From an uncultured Acetobacteraceae bacterium (GTDB lineage: Bacteria; Pseudomonadota; Alphaproteobacteria; Acetobacterales; Acetobacteraceae), in assembly GCA_937873205.1 (NCBI GenBank), contig CALMVO010000030.1, forward strand, positions 24,528 to 71,812: 47,285 nucleotides of DNA, read 5' to 3'. This document shows positions 8,495 to 19,061 of the stretch, piece after piece. The notes under the pieces are model-generated. The model saw only the letters and a list, made by a program, of their open reading frames with translations, was not told the origin of the DNA and searched no databases. Made by a program: the position numbers and the translations under genes. Position 1 is the first letter of the stretch; every line of letters begins with the position of its first letter.

Positions 8495-10543
8495 ATGAGC
8501 ACGCAAAGCCTTCAGGTCACCGGCCTCGACGCCGTGACCGCCGTGAGCGGGCAGACCTTTTCCATAGCGCCGGACATCCAGGTCGCCGATCCGGACGGCT
8601 CCGACATCTCCGCCATGCTGGTCATCGACACCACCGACGGCACGCTGTCCGTGGCAGAGCTCTCGTCCGACGTCGAAGCGACCCTGATCCAGCGTTCGGA
8701 CATCTCCTCCGCCGTGGTCGAACTGTCCGGCACCGCCGCCCAGGTGCAGGCTGCGCTGTCGCAGATCGAGATCACCGCGCCGAGCGGCCTCACGGCGGTG
8801 GCGAACGACAGCTACCAGCTGATCCTGAGCAACGACGCCGGCCGCAGCATCGACAGCGGCAGCTTCATCGTCTCGCCGGTCGCCACCGTCAGCTCGTCCG
8901 GTTCGACGAGCTCGGGCACGACCACGTTGCCCTCATCCGGCCCCATCTCGACCATCGTGCTGAGCGGCACCACCACGTCCGCCAGCAGCACCAGCACCAG
9001 CAGCCCTAGCACCGGCACCAGCACCAGCACCACGGGCACCAGCACCACGGGCACCAGCACCACCGGCACCACCGGCACCAGCACCACCGGCACCGACACC
9101 ACCGGCACCAGCACCCCGGTCTCCGCGACCCCCACGGCGGCGTCCGGCTACGTCGAGTCCGGCAGCAGCTACGTCGTCGGCAACGACATCTTCACGGCGG
9201 CGACCATCAATGCCGGAAGCCAGGCCGTCACCGTCACGGGCGGCGCCAGCTCGCTCAACTTCACCGGCGGCAATTCCACCCTGGTGCTGAGCGGGTCCGG
9301 CAGCGCGTTCGTGCAGAGCACGGGCGGCAACACGGTCTATGTCGGCAGCGCGCCACTCACCTATATCAGTGGTGGCGACAGCACGTTCCATGTCAGCAAC
9401 GGCACCTTCAACATCGTCGGCGGCTCGTCGCTGGACACCAACACGGTCATCTTGGATTCCAGCACCGGCGCCGACGGCGCCGTCTCCCTGACGAGCACGG
9501 GCGCCGGCAACACCGTCCTCTTCGGCGGCACCTCGTCGCTCGACCTCCACATCGCCAACTCGACGATCGTCCTCAACGGCGCCGGAATGACCGGCAGCAC
9601 CGTGGTGGACAGCGTCGGCAACAACACCGTCTGGGGCGGCATGGGCGGCCTCGTCTACAACGGCGGCGGCACCAGCATGGTCGTCCTGGGGGCCGGTGGC
9701 GGCACCGTGAACGGCGGCGACGCCAACGCCTCGACCCTCGTCTATGTCGGCGCCGGCGATCTCGACTATGTCGGAAGCGCGGGCTCGGCCACGGTCCATG
9801 GCGGGGCCGGCCAGGCCGAGATCCACGGCGGCAGCGGCAACCTGCAAGTCCTTGGCGGAAACTCCACGGTCTCGCTCACGACCGGCGACGCGACCGTCTC
9901 CGGTGGAGGTGCCGGCACCGTCAACAACGTCTATAACGGCAGCGGCACGCTCACCTACATCGGCGGCGCGGGCGCCTCGACCGTGCTCGGGGGCGCGGGC
10001 TCTGACACCGTCCACGCCGGCTCCGGCGGCGGCTGGTTCGGCGCCGGCCTTGCCGGCGACAGCACCCTCCAGGCCGGTGGCGGCCTCACCTACCTGAAGG
10101 GCATGGCGTCCGGCGATACTTTGGTCGGCTGGTCCGGCGGATCCACCTGGTTCGGTGCGGGCGCCGGCAACGAGACGCTGATCGGCGGCAACTCGACCGG
10201 CACGGCCGTCCTGCAGCTCGGGTCCGGCGCCGATCTGGTGCAGCTCGACACCGGTAGCAGCGTGATCACGACAGGCACCGGCACCGCGACCATCCAGGGC
10301 GGCGGCGGCACCGACCTCATCACCGTCGGCGCCGACAGCGGCGCCACCCTGTTCACGGGTGCCAATGGCGGCCATGCGGCGATCAGCGGCTTCCGCGTCG
10401 GCACCGACCACCTGTCACTGAACAACGAGACCGCGAGCAGCGTCTCCGTCACCGGCGGCAGCACGGTCATCTCGCTCTCCAACGGCGGCTCCATCACCCT
10501 GACCGGGATCGACCACGCCAGTCTCACCGGCCTGTTCAGCTGA
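8495..10543 (+). CDS. Secreted Ser/Thr/Gly-rich repeat protein (RTX-like/adhesin-like)
   Basis: A 682-residue acidic protein with almost no Cys, Lys or Arg. Three parts are visible. Residues 1 to about 128 form a cadherin-like module (DIQVADPDGSDISAM, then TLSVAELSSD and LSQIEITAP). About 129-210 is a Thr/Ser/Gly/Pro linker built from TGTST-type repeats. The rest is a run of Gly-Asn/Gly-Gly beta-strand repeats such as GGNSTLVLSGSG and GGAGSDTVHAG, resembling degenerate RTX or beta-roll repeats. There is no Sec signal peptide. The C-terminus (GSITLTGIDHASLTGLF) resembles uncleaved type I secretion signals. A role as an adhesin or surface-layer/biofilm protein is inferred. No type I exporter is adjacent. 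The start is supported by AGGA at 8480-8483. Confidence 0.75.
   Translation: MSTQSLQVTGLDAVTAVSGQTFSIAPDIQVADPDGSDISAMLVIDTTDGTLSVAELSSDVEATLIQRSDISSAVVELSGTAAQVQAALSQIEITAPSGLTAVANDSYQLILSNDAGRSIDSGSFIVSPVATVSSSGSTSSGTTTLPSSGPISTIVLSGTTTSASSTSTSSPSTGTSTSTTGTSTTGTSTTGTTGTSTTGTDTTGTSTPVSATPTAASGYVESGSSYVVGNDIFTAATINAGSQAVTVTGGASSLNFTGGNSTLVLSGSGSAFVQSTGGNTVYVGSAPLTYISGGDSTFHVSNGTFNIVGGSSLDTNTVILDSSTGADGAVSLTSTGAGNTVLFGGTSSLDLHIANSTIVLNGAGMTGSTVVDSVGNNTVWGGMGGLVYNGGGTSMVVLGAGGGTVNGGDANASTLVYVGAGDLDYVGSAGSATVHGGAGQAEIHGGSGNLQVLGGNSTVSLTTGDATVSGGGAGTVNNVYNGSGTLTYIGGAGASTVLGGAGSDTVHAGSGGGWFGAGLAGDSTLQAGGGLTYLKGMASGDTLVGWSGGSTWFGAGAGNETLIGGNSTGTAVLQLGSGADLVQLDTGSSVITTGTGTATIQGGGGTDLITVGADSGATLFTGANGGHAAISGFRVGTDHLSLNNETASSVSVTGGSTVISLSNGGSITLTGIDHASLTGLFS
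9013..9117 (+). repeat. Tandem repeat encoding a Thr/Ser/Gly linker
   Basis: Imperfect 15-nt units of the type ACCACSGGCACCAGC encode Thr-Thr-Gly-Thr-Ser repeats, with some units shortened to nine bases. All unit lengths are multiples of three, so copy-number change would lengthen or shorten the linker without breaking the frame. Confidence 0.7.
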
Positions 10544-10556
10544 CGATCCAGTGTCT

Positions 10557-10582
10557 CCCCCGGCCGTGATCGCGGCCGGGGG
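10557..10582. terminator. Strong hairpin after the repeat exoprotein gene
   Basis: CCCCCGGCCG (10557-10566) pairs perfectly with CGGCCGGGGG (10573-10582) around a 6-nt loop, 14 bp after the stop codon. No T run follows, so it may be an RNA-stabilising 3' end or a weak terminator. Confidence 0.5.
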
Positions 10583-10639
10583 AACAGCCTGCCAGCCCAT
10601 CGGTTCATTCCTCCGCACACGGTGGCGGAGGCGACGAAG

Positions 10640-11203
10640 ATGGCGGACATGAAGGGATGTCGGATTGCGGTGCTGGCGACCGACGGCGTCGAGGAGGTCG
10701 AGCTGGTTCAGCCGATCGAGGCGCTCGAGCAGGCGGGTGTCAAGGTCACGCTGGTGTCGCTGAAGGCCGGTCGGATCCAGGCGATGGAGTCCGACGTCAA
10801 CGCCAGCGGCACCTACGAGGTCGACGTGACGGTGGCCGACGCGAAGGCCAGCGATTTCGACGGGCTGGTGCTGCCGGGCGGCACCACCAATCCGGACAAG
10901 CTCCGGCTCGACGACGAGGCCGTGGCGTTCGTGAAGGCGTTCGTCGATGCCGACAAGCCGATCGCGGCGATCTGCCACGGCCCCTGGATGCTGATCAACG
11001 CCGGTGGCGTCTCCGGCCGTACCCTGACGTCGTGGCCGTCGCTGCAGGCCGACCTCCGCAACGCCGGCGCGACCTGGGTGGACCGGACGGTGGTTACCGA
11101 CGGCAAGCTGGTGACGTCGCGCAACCCGGGCGACCTGCCGGCCTTCTGCGATGCGATCGTCGAGCTGTTCGGCCAGACGGCCCGAGTCGCCAGACAAGAT
11201 TAG
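10640..11203 (+). CDS. DJ-1/PfpI family protein (type 1 glutamine-amidotransferase fold)
   Basis: A 187-residue cytoplasmic protein of the PfpI/YhbO type. Members act as stress-response deglycases/glyoxalases or proteases; the exact activity is disputed for the family. The nucleophile elbow AICHGPW gives Cys112-His113, and the conserved acid is Glu18 or Glu19 in DGVEEVEL. FDGLVLPGG precedes the elbow as expected. GGAGG at 10627-10631 sits 8 nt before ATG 10640, so I prefer this over a GTG at 10622. It is convergent with the Nudix gene. Confidence 0.9.
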   Translation: MADMKGCRIAVLATDGVEEVELVQPIEALEQAGVKVTLVSLKAGRIQAMESDVNASGTYEVDVTVADAKASDFDGLVLPGGTTNPDKLRLDDEAVAFVKAFVDADKPIAAICHGPWMLINAGGVSGRTLTSWPSLQADLRNAGATWVDRTVVTDGKLVTSRNPGDLPAFCDAIVELFGQTARVARQD

Positions 11204-11244
11204 TTCCGCCCATCGATCCTCTTTGCAACTCGATCGCCAACGGC

Positions 11245-11324
11245 TTGGCTTTAGAAGCCAACCCATCAAGAGAATTGGATTCTTAAGGCTTCGACTTAAG
11301 CGGGTTCAGGGCGGAGCCCTGGCC
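11245..11324. repeat. Two small hairpins plus a half REP-like element in a convergent gap
   Basis: TTGGCTT (11245-11251) pairs with AAGCCAA (11255-11261), and CTTAAG (11282-11287) pairs with CTTAAG (11295-11300). They are followed at 11301-11324 by CGGGTTCAGGGCGGAGCCCT and GGCC, a diverged single arm of the REP-like family found at 38861-38984 and 43234-43367. The hairpins may end transcription of both convergent neighbours. Confidence 0.5.
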
Positions 11325-11353
11325 GTTCATGGGTCGTTCAAGACCAGCCGGCA

Positions 11354-12097
11354 TCAGCCGCGCCGAGACGAATCGCCCGGACTCCGACACCGCACCTTGC
11401 CGCCGTCCTGCATCTCGATCCACGCCTCGAGCATGAAGCGTGCGGATGGCATCAGCGTCGGATTGCCCTGTGCGAGAAACTCCGCCAGTTCGGCGGCGGG
11501 GATCGCCCGCAGGGCGTCGTATTCGGCGTTGCCGCCGGTCGCGTGCCGATGCGCGACGTCGCCGAAGCCGAGCGGCGTCTCGAGCAGGAAGCCGATATCG
11601 ACGATCCGGCTCTCCGGATGCCCGATCGCCAGCACGGGCTGCATCGAGACGATGTCCGACGCCGCCATGCCGAGCTCTTCCTGCAGCTCGGCCAGCAACT
11701 GTCCGGCGAGGTCCACCCCGTCGCCGGACCTGGCCTCCACGCTTCCCGCCGGCGCCGCCTGCCAGCATCCGGGAAAATAGACCGCGTCCCGCTGCCGGCG
11801 TCCGAGCACGAGTCCGTCGGCACACGCGATCAGCCCGTTCACCGCCAGCGACCGGACGCGGAGGACGTCGAACAGCGCCGGCCGGCGAAGCTGCGCCAGG
11901 GCTTTGCGATAATTCGTCCAATGGCCGACGATCTCGTGGGCGTCGATCGCATCGGCGCAGAACACGCGCCCGTCGAACAGGCCGGGCCGCCGCGCGCGCT
12001 CACGATCCCAGACGTCCGAGACCAGGGCGGCGACGGCCGCCGGCAGCGGCGCATTCACACCCCGGATCCTGACGCGCAGGTCGGCCGTGACCGGCAT
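11354..12097 (-). CDS. NUDT22-like Nudix hydrolase (putative UDP-sugar pyrophosphatase)
   Basis: A 247-residue protein whose order of motifs resembles NUDT22: an LFDGRVF motif (residues 40-46), HWTNYRKAL (59-67), LAVNGLIACADGLVLGRR (84-101), a PG...AAPAGSVE segment (109-121), then a degenerate Nudix helix AELQEELGM (136-144) with Glu137, Glu140 and Glu141. NUDT22 cleaves UDP-glucose or UDP-galactose to UMP and sugar-1-phosphate with Mg2+ and also has a non-canonical Nudix box. I chose ATG 12097 because GGAGCAGG directly precedes it. It begins 37 bp after the zwf stop on the same strand, so it is probably the second gene of a zwf operon. Glucose-1-phosphate from it could feed glucose-6-phosphate to Zwf. 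The substrate is inferred. Confidence 0.72.
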   Translation of the reverse strand: MPVTADLRVRIRGVNAPLPAAVAALVSDVWDRERARRPGLFDGRVFCADAIDAHEIVGHWTNYRKALAQLRRPALFDVLRVRSLAVNGLIACADGLVLGRRQRDAVYFPGCWQAAPAGSVEARSGDGVDLAGQLLAELQEELGMAASDIVSMQPVLAIGHPESRIVDIGFLLETPLGFGDVAHRHATGGNAEYDALRAIPAAELAEFLAQGNPTLMPSARFMLEAWIEMQDGGKVRCRSPGDSSRRG

Positions 12098-12134
12098 CCT
12101 GCTCCATCCGGGGGCGTCGGCCACCCCCGGGAGG

Positions 12135-13610
<1,476 letters not shown>

Positions 13611-13760
13611 CGGGTCCGCTCCTGCTGCTTCGGGCACCGCCGCCGGCCGGATGCGGATTGCCGGCGGCCATTGTGTTTGACCGGCCGCATCCTGCCAAGG
13701 TAAGCCCGCGCGCCTCGCCGGTCGCTGGGACCGGCACGAGGCGGGGTGGGGCAGGGCGTC

Positions 13761-14087
13761 ATGATGCTGGAAGCGGCCGAGCGCGGTGCCGGACACGACG
13801 ATGCCGCCCCCGATGCGGAGACCAAGGCGGGGGCCAAGGCCGGCAACTCTGCCGTCGGCGGCATCGCCGCCGACCGGTTGCGGAGCATCATCGAGCGCGT
13901 CGAGCGGCTGGAGGAGGAGCGGAAGGCGCTCGGCTCCGACATCAAGGACATCTTCGCCGAGGCGAAATCGGCCGGTTTCGACGTCAAGGTGATCCGCCAG
14001 ATCCTCCGCATCCGGAAGCAGGAGCCGGCCGACGTCGAGGAGCAGGAGACGCTGCTCGACATCTATCGGCGTGCGCTGGGCATGTAG
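13761..14087 (+). CDS. gapR: GapR family DNA-binding protein (DUF2312)
   Basis: A 108-residue protein whose last 75 residues match DUF2312/GapR: AADRLRSIIERVERLEEERK, then DIKDIFAEAKSAGFDVKVIR, QILRIRKQ and a final LDIYRRALGM. In Caulobacter, GapR is a nucleoid-associated protein that binds overtwisted AT-rich DNA ahead of replication and transcription forks and stimulates topoisomerases. The N-terminal 30 residues are a variable Ala/Asp/Gly-rich tail. Two adjacent ATGs (13761, 13764) follow a GGGGCAGGG purine stretch; I use the first. The family is essentially alphaproteobacterial, which supports the taxonomic call. Confidence 0.93.
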   Translation: MMLEAAERGAGHDDAAPDAETKAGAKAGNSAVGGIAADRLRSIIERVERLEEERKALGSDIKDIFAEAKSAGFDVKVIRQILRIRKQEPADVEEQETLLDIYRRALGM

Positions 14088-14134
14088 CCGTACGTGCGTC
14101 TGGCCTCTCCGGCGCCGCCCGCCTATCGTCGGGC

Positions 14135-14536
14135 ATGCCGATGACGCTGCCCCTGCCGGACTGGATCCCGTGGTGGGCGCAGCTCGCGCTCATCGCGGTG
14201 GGCGTCCTGTTCTGCCAGGCGATCCTCCTGATGCCGTTCGCGGTGTTCGGGCTGAAGGGCCGGCTCGACGTCCTCGAGGCGCAGCTGGACGATATCCACG
14301 CCGAGATCCGCATGCTGGCGATGCGGCTGCCCGATGCCGATCGCCGCGTCACCCGTCCGGTCGATCCGCAGCCGGCGGCGGCCTCGGCAACCGGGCGCGG
14401 CGTCGACGACTGGACCTCGCAGCCGCCGTCCTACGGCGATCCCGAGCCGATCCTGCGTCGTCCGCCCCGTGCGGCACCGGCTCGCGAGCCGGAGCGGGGT
14501 CGCGCCGAGCCGACCCTGCGCCGGCCGACGCCCTGA
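14135..14536 (+). CDS. Small single-pass membrane protein with coiled coil and Pro/Arg-rich tail
   Basis: A 133-residue protein with one clear membrane segment (about residues 10-38, WWAQLALIAVGVLFCQAI onward). A short heptad-like helix follows (LDVLEAQLDDIHAEIRMLAMRL), then a disordered Pro/Arg-rich tail with repeated EPILRRP/EPTLRRP units. I do not recognise a family. It starts 47 bp after gapR on the same strand and could be co-transcribed. ATG 14135 is the first in frame; ATG 14141 is possible. It is convergent with the efflux operon, whose last stop lies 16 bp away. Confidence 0.6.
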   Translation: MPMTLPLPDWIPWWAQLALIAVGVLFCQAILLMPFAVFGLKGRLDVLEAQLDDIHAEIRMLAMRLPDADRRVTRPVDPQPAAASATGRGVDDWTSQPPSYGDPEPILRRPPRAAPAREPERGRAEPTLRRPTP

Positions 14537-14552
14537 CCGGGCGACGTCCGGT

Positions 14553-16046
14553 TCACGGCCTGGACGGCCCGGTGCTGTCCGCGATCTCCCATCCGCCACC
14601 GAGGGCTCGGTACAGCATCACCAGGTCGGTCGCGATCTGGGTGTCGCTGCTGGCGAGGTCGTTCTGGCTTTGCAGCAGCTGCGACTGGATCTGGTTGATG
14701 TTGAGGAAGTCGATCACCCCCTCGGCGTAGCGTTGCCGGGCGGCCTGGAGCGCCGTGGCGTTCTGCGCCGCGGCGTCGGCCACCTGCGCGCGCCGGCGCT
14801 GCGCCTCCGCGTAAGCGGTCAGCGCATCGTCCACCTCCTGCCAGGCTTCGAGCAGGGTCCTGCGGAAGTTGATCGCCGCCTCGCGCTGCTGCGACTGGCG
14901 CATGCGCAGGGTGCCGCGCAGCCGCCCGCCCTCGAACAGCGGGATGGACACCGAGGGCCCGACCTGGAACTGGCGGGCGTAAAGGCCGAACGCGTCCTTG
15001 AATCGCAGCCCCTGCAGCTCGAAGGTGCCCATCAGCGTCACGTCGGGATAGAACTCCGCGACCGCGACCCCGGTCTGCGCGGTGGCGGAATGCAGCCGGG
15101 CCTCGGCCTGCCGCACGTCCGGACGACGTCGCACTAGCGTCGCCGGCAGGCCGATCGGCACCACCGGCGGCACGACGGGCTGGGCGGCGGCCGGCCTCAG
15201 CTCGGCCTCCAGCGTGCGCGGCGCCTCGCCCAGCAGCAGGCCGATGGCGTTGATCAGCGCGGCCTCCTGGGTGCGCAGCGGCGACAGGGTGGCGGCGATG
15301 GTGGCTTGCTCGGCGCGGGCCTGGGCTAGGTCGAGGATCGTGGCGACGCCGTCGGCGAACCGCCTGCCCACCAGTTCCGTGTCCTGCCGCGCCAGGTCCA
15401 GGTTGCGCTCGGCGATGGCCTGCTCCGCCTGCACGCCGCGCAGCTGCAGGTAGTCCTGCGCCAGTTCGGCGATGGCGGACAGGGCGATGCCGCGGCGGTC
15501 CTCGATGGCGGCCTGCGTGTCGGCGTTCGCGGCCTCCACGCCGCGGCGCACCCGGCCGAACAGGTCCAGCTCCCAGGACGAGCTGAGGCCGTTCTGATAC
15601 AGGTCGAACTCGAGCGGCGCGTTCGGCGCGGGCACCACGAGCGCCACCGGGTCGCCCACCGGGCTGAGCCGGGTGTGCATGTAGGAGGACTGCTCGGTGA
15701 TCTGCGGCAGGCCCTGGGACCTCACCACCTCGCGCTGCGCCCGGCCCTGCAGGATGCGTTCGGCCGCCGCCTGCAGATCGAGGTTCTGCCTGGCCACGCG
15801 CGCCACCAGCGACGACAGCGTGGGGTCGGCGAAGCTGTTCCACCAGTGCGGGTCGATCGCCGTGTCGACCGTGCGGCTGGCGACGCCGCCAGGCTGCGAG
15901 GGAAACTTCTGCGACGGCCAGTCCTGCGGGGCGCCGGACACCGGCGGATGGAAATCCGGCCCCACCGTGCAGCCCGCCAGCACGATGACCCAGGGGGCCC
16001 AGCAGGCGGCCCAGCAGACGGCCCAGCCGCGGGGCGTGCGCGTCAC
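14553..16046 (-). CDS. Outer-membrane efflux lipoprotein, NodT/OprM type
   Basis: The outer-membrane channel of a tripartite efflux pump. It has 497 residues from a GTG start. A signal peptide with lipobox LAGC is followed by the family mark TVGPDFHPP, then DPHWWNSFADPTLSSLV and two OEP repeats, the second around IDFLNINQIQSQLLQSQNDL. The GTG at 16046 overlaps the stop of the HlyD gene by four bases (GTGA, 16043-16046), so translation is coupled. It is the last gene of an MFS-HlyD-NodT operon. Confidence 0.92.
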   Translation of the reverse strand: MTRTPRGWAVCWAACWAPWVIVLAGCTVGPDFHPPVSGAPQDWPSQKFPSQPGGVASRTVDTAIDPHWWNSFADPTLSSLVARVARQNLDLQAAAERILQGRAQREVVRSQGLPQITEQSSYMHTRLSPVGDPVALVVPAPNAPLEFDLYQNGLSSSWELDLFGRVRRGVEAANADTQAAIEDRRGIALSAIAELAQDYLQLRGVQAEQAIAERNLDLARQDTELVGRRFADGVATILDLAQARAEQATIAATLSPLRTQEAALINAIGLLLGEAPRTLEAELRPAAAQPVVPPVVPIGLPATLVRRRPDVRQAEARLHSATAQTGVAVAEFYPDVTLMGTFELQGLRFKDAFGLYARQFQVGPSVSIPLFEGGRLRGTLRMRQSQQREAAINFRRTLLEAWQEVDDALTAYAEAQRRRAQVADAAAQNATALQAARQRYAEGVIDFLNINQIQSQLLQSQNDLASSDTQIATDLVMLYRALGGGWEIADSTGPSRP

Positions 16047-17302
16047 GGGGGCGCCGCCGTGGCGGTCGGCATGGAGTCCGGCGCCGTGGCGGCCGGCGAC
16101 GCCGTCAGGCGGGACGTGGTGTCGTGCTGCCGCGCGACCACGTTCGTCAGGCCGGTGTCTATGGTGGTCTCCACCGAAAGGCCGAGGCGCAGCAGCTTGG
16201 CCTCGTTCTGCCCGGGCGAGACCAGGATCTTCACCGGCAGGCGCTGCACGATCTTGGTGAAGTTGCCGGTGGCGTTGTTGGGCTGGATGGCGCCGAACGC
16301 CGCCCCGGACGCAGGCGGCACGCTGTTCACCACGCCGTCGAGATACAGGTTGTAGGCGTCGATGTGGATGCGGACGTGCTGACCCGGCAGCACGTGGCGC
16401 AGCGCCTCCTCGCGGTAGTTGGCCACGATGTAGATGCGATCCAGCGGGACCACGACCATGAGCGAGGCGCCCGGGGCCACGTAGTTGCCCACCTGCACGG
16501 TGCGCTCGCCCACCATGCCGTCCAGCGGCGCCAGCAGGCGGGTGTAGCTGAGGTTGAGCCTGGCCTGCTCGACCTGCGCCTCGTCCGCCCGGACGGTGGC
16601 CGCCGCCGCCGCGCGCTGCGCTTCCAGGATCGGGATCTGTCGCCGGGCCGCCTCGGTGGACGCCTTCGCCTGATCCACGGCGGCTCGGGCCTGCTGCACC
16701 TGCTCGTCCGCCTGCTGGCGCTCCTGGACAGTGCCGGCGCCGGTGGCGGCGAGGTCGCGGTAGCGCTTCTGGTTGGCTTCCGCCAGGACGAGCTGCGCCG
16801 AGGCCGACGGGTTCTGCGTCTGCGACTGGTCCACCACGGCGGGCTGGCGCGCGATCGAGGCGCTGGTGTCCGCGAGCTGCGCCCGATCGCGTGCCAGCAT
16901 CGCCTCGGAGTTGGCCAGCGAGGCGAGGAAGTCGCGGTCGTCGATCGTGGCCAACAGCTGGCCGGCCCGTACCGGCTGGTTGTCGTCCACGTTCACGGAA
17001 GCGATCTGCCCGGAGATGCGGGGTGCGACCGTCGCGTAGTGCGCGGTGATGTAGGCGTCGTCGGTCCACACCCGGGGCGTGGGGGCGAAGATGATCGTCA
17101 GCACGACGGCGACGAAGCCCACCACGACCACGCCGACCACGATCCACGGCCATACCGGGCCGCGTTTGGGTGGCGCATCGTCACCGTCCTTCTTGGCGCC
17201 GTCGTCCTTCGGCGGATCCTTGCCCTGGCCGGGCTTGTCCTTGCCGTCCTTCGGCCCCGGCTCGTTCTCGGACTCGCCGTCGTCATGTTCGGAATCGACC
17301 AT
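16043..17302 (-). CDS. HlyD/EmrA family membrane fusion protein
   Basis: The periplasmic adaptor of a drug efflux pump, 419 residues. A long charged cytoplasmic N-terminus (1-46, Asp/Lys/Gly/Pro-rich) is unusual for EmrA. One membrane helix follows (about 49-71), then the family start WTDDAYITAHYATVAPRISG, a split lipoyl/barrel-sandwich domain, an alpha-hairpin (about 150-230) and NLSYTRLLAPLDGMVG. ATG 17302 is 8 bp after the MFS gene stop. It overlaps the channel gene at its 3' end. Confidence 0.93.
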   Translation of the reverse strand: MVDSEHDDGESENEPGPKDGKDKPGQGKDPPKDDGAKKDGDDAPPKRGPVWPWIVVGVVVVGFVAVVLTIIFAPTPRVWTDDAYITAHYATVAPRISGQIASVNVDDNQPVRAGQLLATIDDRDFLASLANSEAMLARDRAQLADTSASIARQPAVVDQSQTQNPSASAQLVLAEANQKRYRDLAATGAGTVQERQQADEQVQQARAAVDQAKASTEAARRQIPILEAQRAAAAATVRADEAQVEQARLNLSYTRLLAPLDGMVGERTVQVGNYVAPGASLMVVVPLDRIYIVANYREEALRHVLPGQHVRIHIDAYNLYLDGVVNSVPPASGAAFGAIQPNNATGNFTKIVQRLPVKILVSPGQNEAKLLRLGLSVETTIDTGLTNVVARQHDTTSRLTASPAATAPDSMPTATAAPP

Positions 17303-17310
17303 GGCCGCCC

Positions 17311-18810
17311 TTAATGCTGCTCGGCGAGGATGCGGGGAGGATAGGTGCGGACCGGCAGCACCAGCAGCACGAACACGAGCGCCACGGCGATGCAGGCGAT
17401 GATCAGGAAGGCATCGCTGAGCGTCAGCACCGTGGCCTGCACCCGGACCTCGCCGCTGAACGCGGCGAGGCTCGCCGCGTCGGGCCGCTGCAGGATGCTG
17501 AACGGTCCCTGGCCGGACTGGTCCACGATCCGGTTGTAGTGCAGCGCGCCCCGCCAGTGCAGGATCAGCTGCAGCAGCCAGACGCCGACCGGCTCCGCCA
17601 GAGCGCGCATGCTGTTCACCAGGGTGGCCGCGAACGGCCCGTCCGCCGGGTCGGTGATGGTGTTGGTGGAGAGCATCAGCAACGGCATGACGATCAGCGG
17701 GCCGCCCAGCGCCTGCAAACCCTGCCACAGCAGGAACGTGTCGGTCTGCCAGACCGAGGTCAGGAACGAGTTGCCGATGCAGGCGGTGACGACGCAGGCG
17801 ATGCCCGCGAAGATCACCACCCGGCCGTCGACGCTCTCGAAGTTCAGCAGCACGGCCACCAGGGGCAGCAGCACGAGCTGGGGTACCGCGATCAGCAGGG
17901 TGACCGCGTAGGATTGCAGCGGCCGGAACCCGGACACCTCCGTCAGGTAGTCGATCGGGATGGTGGAGGCGGACAGGTTGAGGATCAGGAAGGTGAACAG
18001 GGTCACCAGCCCGAAGGCGAGGTTCCGCCGCTTCAGCAGCGAGAACTTGTAGAGGGGCATGGGCACGGTCAGCTCGTTGAGCACCAGCAGGGGCAGGGCG
18101 GTGACGGAGACCAGGGCCAGCACGCAGATCGTGCGCGAGTTGAACCAGTCTAGGCGGTTGCCCTGCTCGAGCAGGGTCGTCAGCGCGCCGAGGCCCGCGG
18201 CGGCCAGCAGCGCGCCGCGCCAGTCGAACTGGGGGATGCGATCGTACTGCGGCGGCTTCTGCTCCACGCCGTGCCAGACCAGCAGCGCGGCCAGGGCGCA
18301 CAGCGGCAGGTCCTCGTAGAAGACGAACTGCCAGCCGACGAGGTCGGTCCACAGCGCCGACAGCGCCGCGGACACGTTCGGCCCGAATGTCGCGGTCAGG
18401 GCATAGGCGGCCAGGCCGTAGAGCTTGATCGGCGGCGGCAGAACCTGCAGCGCCACCGTCAGCAGCAGGGGGATGGTGAAGCCCGACGCGACTCCCTCGA
18501 TGAAGCGCAGCCCGTACAGCAGCGCCAGGTCGGAGGTGAGCGGGATGCACAGCGTGGAGGCGGCGCTCAGCGCGATCGCGAACAGGGCGAAGCGCCGGAT
18601 CGACACCGTGACGGCCCAGAACGTCGCGATCGACATGCCGATCACCTGGCCCGAGGAGAACAGGCTGGTGAGCCAGGTGCCCGGGTCGCTGCTGATGCCG
18701 AGCCCGCCGCGCACGTCGATCAGCGCCGACCCGACCACGCCGTCGTTGAACTCGACCGTAAGCGCCGCCAGCAGGACGCCCAGGAGGCCGAGAAGCGGTT
18801 TTAGCGTCAC
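17311..18810 (-). CDS. DHA2-type MFS drug exporter (EmrB-like)
   Basis: An inner-membrane proton-driven exporter with about 14 predicted helices and 499 residues, the normal DHA2 length. Family features include LRFIEGVASGFTIPLLLT around helix 4 and a WQFVFYEDLPL segment. The start is a GTG at 18810 with GGAG five bases before it; an ATG slightly upstream is out of frame and stops after four codons. It heads a three-gene operon with the HlyD adaptor and NodT-type channel. The substrate is unknown. No regulator gene is adjacent. Confidence 0.93.
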   Translation of the reverse strand: MTLKPLLGLLGVLLAALTVEFNDGVVGSALIDVRGGLGISSDPGTWLTSLFSSGQVIGMSIATFWAVTVSIRRFALFAIALSAASTLCIPLTSDLALLYGLRFIEGVASGFTIPLLLTVALQVLPPPIKLYGLAAYALTATFGPNVSAALSALWTDLVGWQFVFYEDLPLCALAALLVWHGVEQKPPQYDRIPQFDWRGALLAAAGLGALTTLLEQGNRLDWFNSRTICVLALVSVTALPLLVLNELTVPMPLYKFSLLKRRNLAFGLVTLFTFLILNLSASTIPIDYLTEVSGFRPLQSYAVTLLIAVPQLVLLPLVAVLLNFESVDGRVVIFAGIACVVTACIGNSFLTSVWQTDTFLLWQGLQALGGPLIVMPLLMLSTNTITDPADGPFAATLVNSMRALAEPVGVWLLQLILHWRGALHYNRIVDQSGQGPFSILQRPDAASLAAFSGEVRVQATVLTLSDAFLIIACIAVALVFVLLVLPVRTYPPRILAEQH

Positions 18811-19061
18811 GACGGCTCCATGCAGACGGGTCCGACGTCCAATTTCAAAGATAGCGGCAACTTGGGGCGGTCCGCAATTTCCCGGTGACGAATCGGGATC
18901 GATCCGGTCGATCAGCCTGCGCCGGCGTGCGGACGCCCGAGGGGCTCCCTCATCGTTCGCGTCTGCAAGCCCTCAAATCCGCGCTGGCACGTTGTTGATC
19001 GCGATGCGGGCTCCTTTGATGCGATGTTCACGATCGGCAAGGCCCAAAGCCGGGGATCGGC

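Noticed and set aside
9013-9117. CRISPR-like periodic repeat
   Set aside because: The units are 9-15 nt without spacers and encode a Thr/Ser/Gly linker in frame.
8933-10411. 492-codon open frame opposite the repeat exoprotein
   Set aside because: It is an antisense shadow of the Gly/Asn repeats, dominated by Gly, Ala, Asp and Arg.
18896-18905. GGATCGATCC palindrome before the efflux operon as a regulator site
   Set aside because: It is a short perfect palindrome, expected by chance in this composition. No adjacent regulator gene or second half-site supports it.
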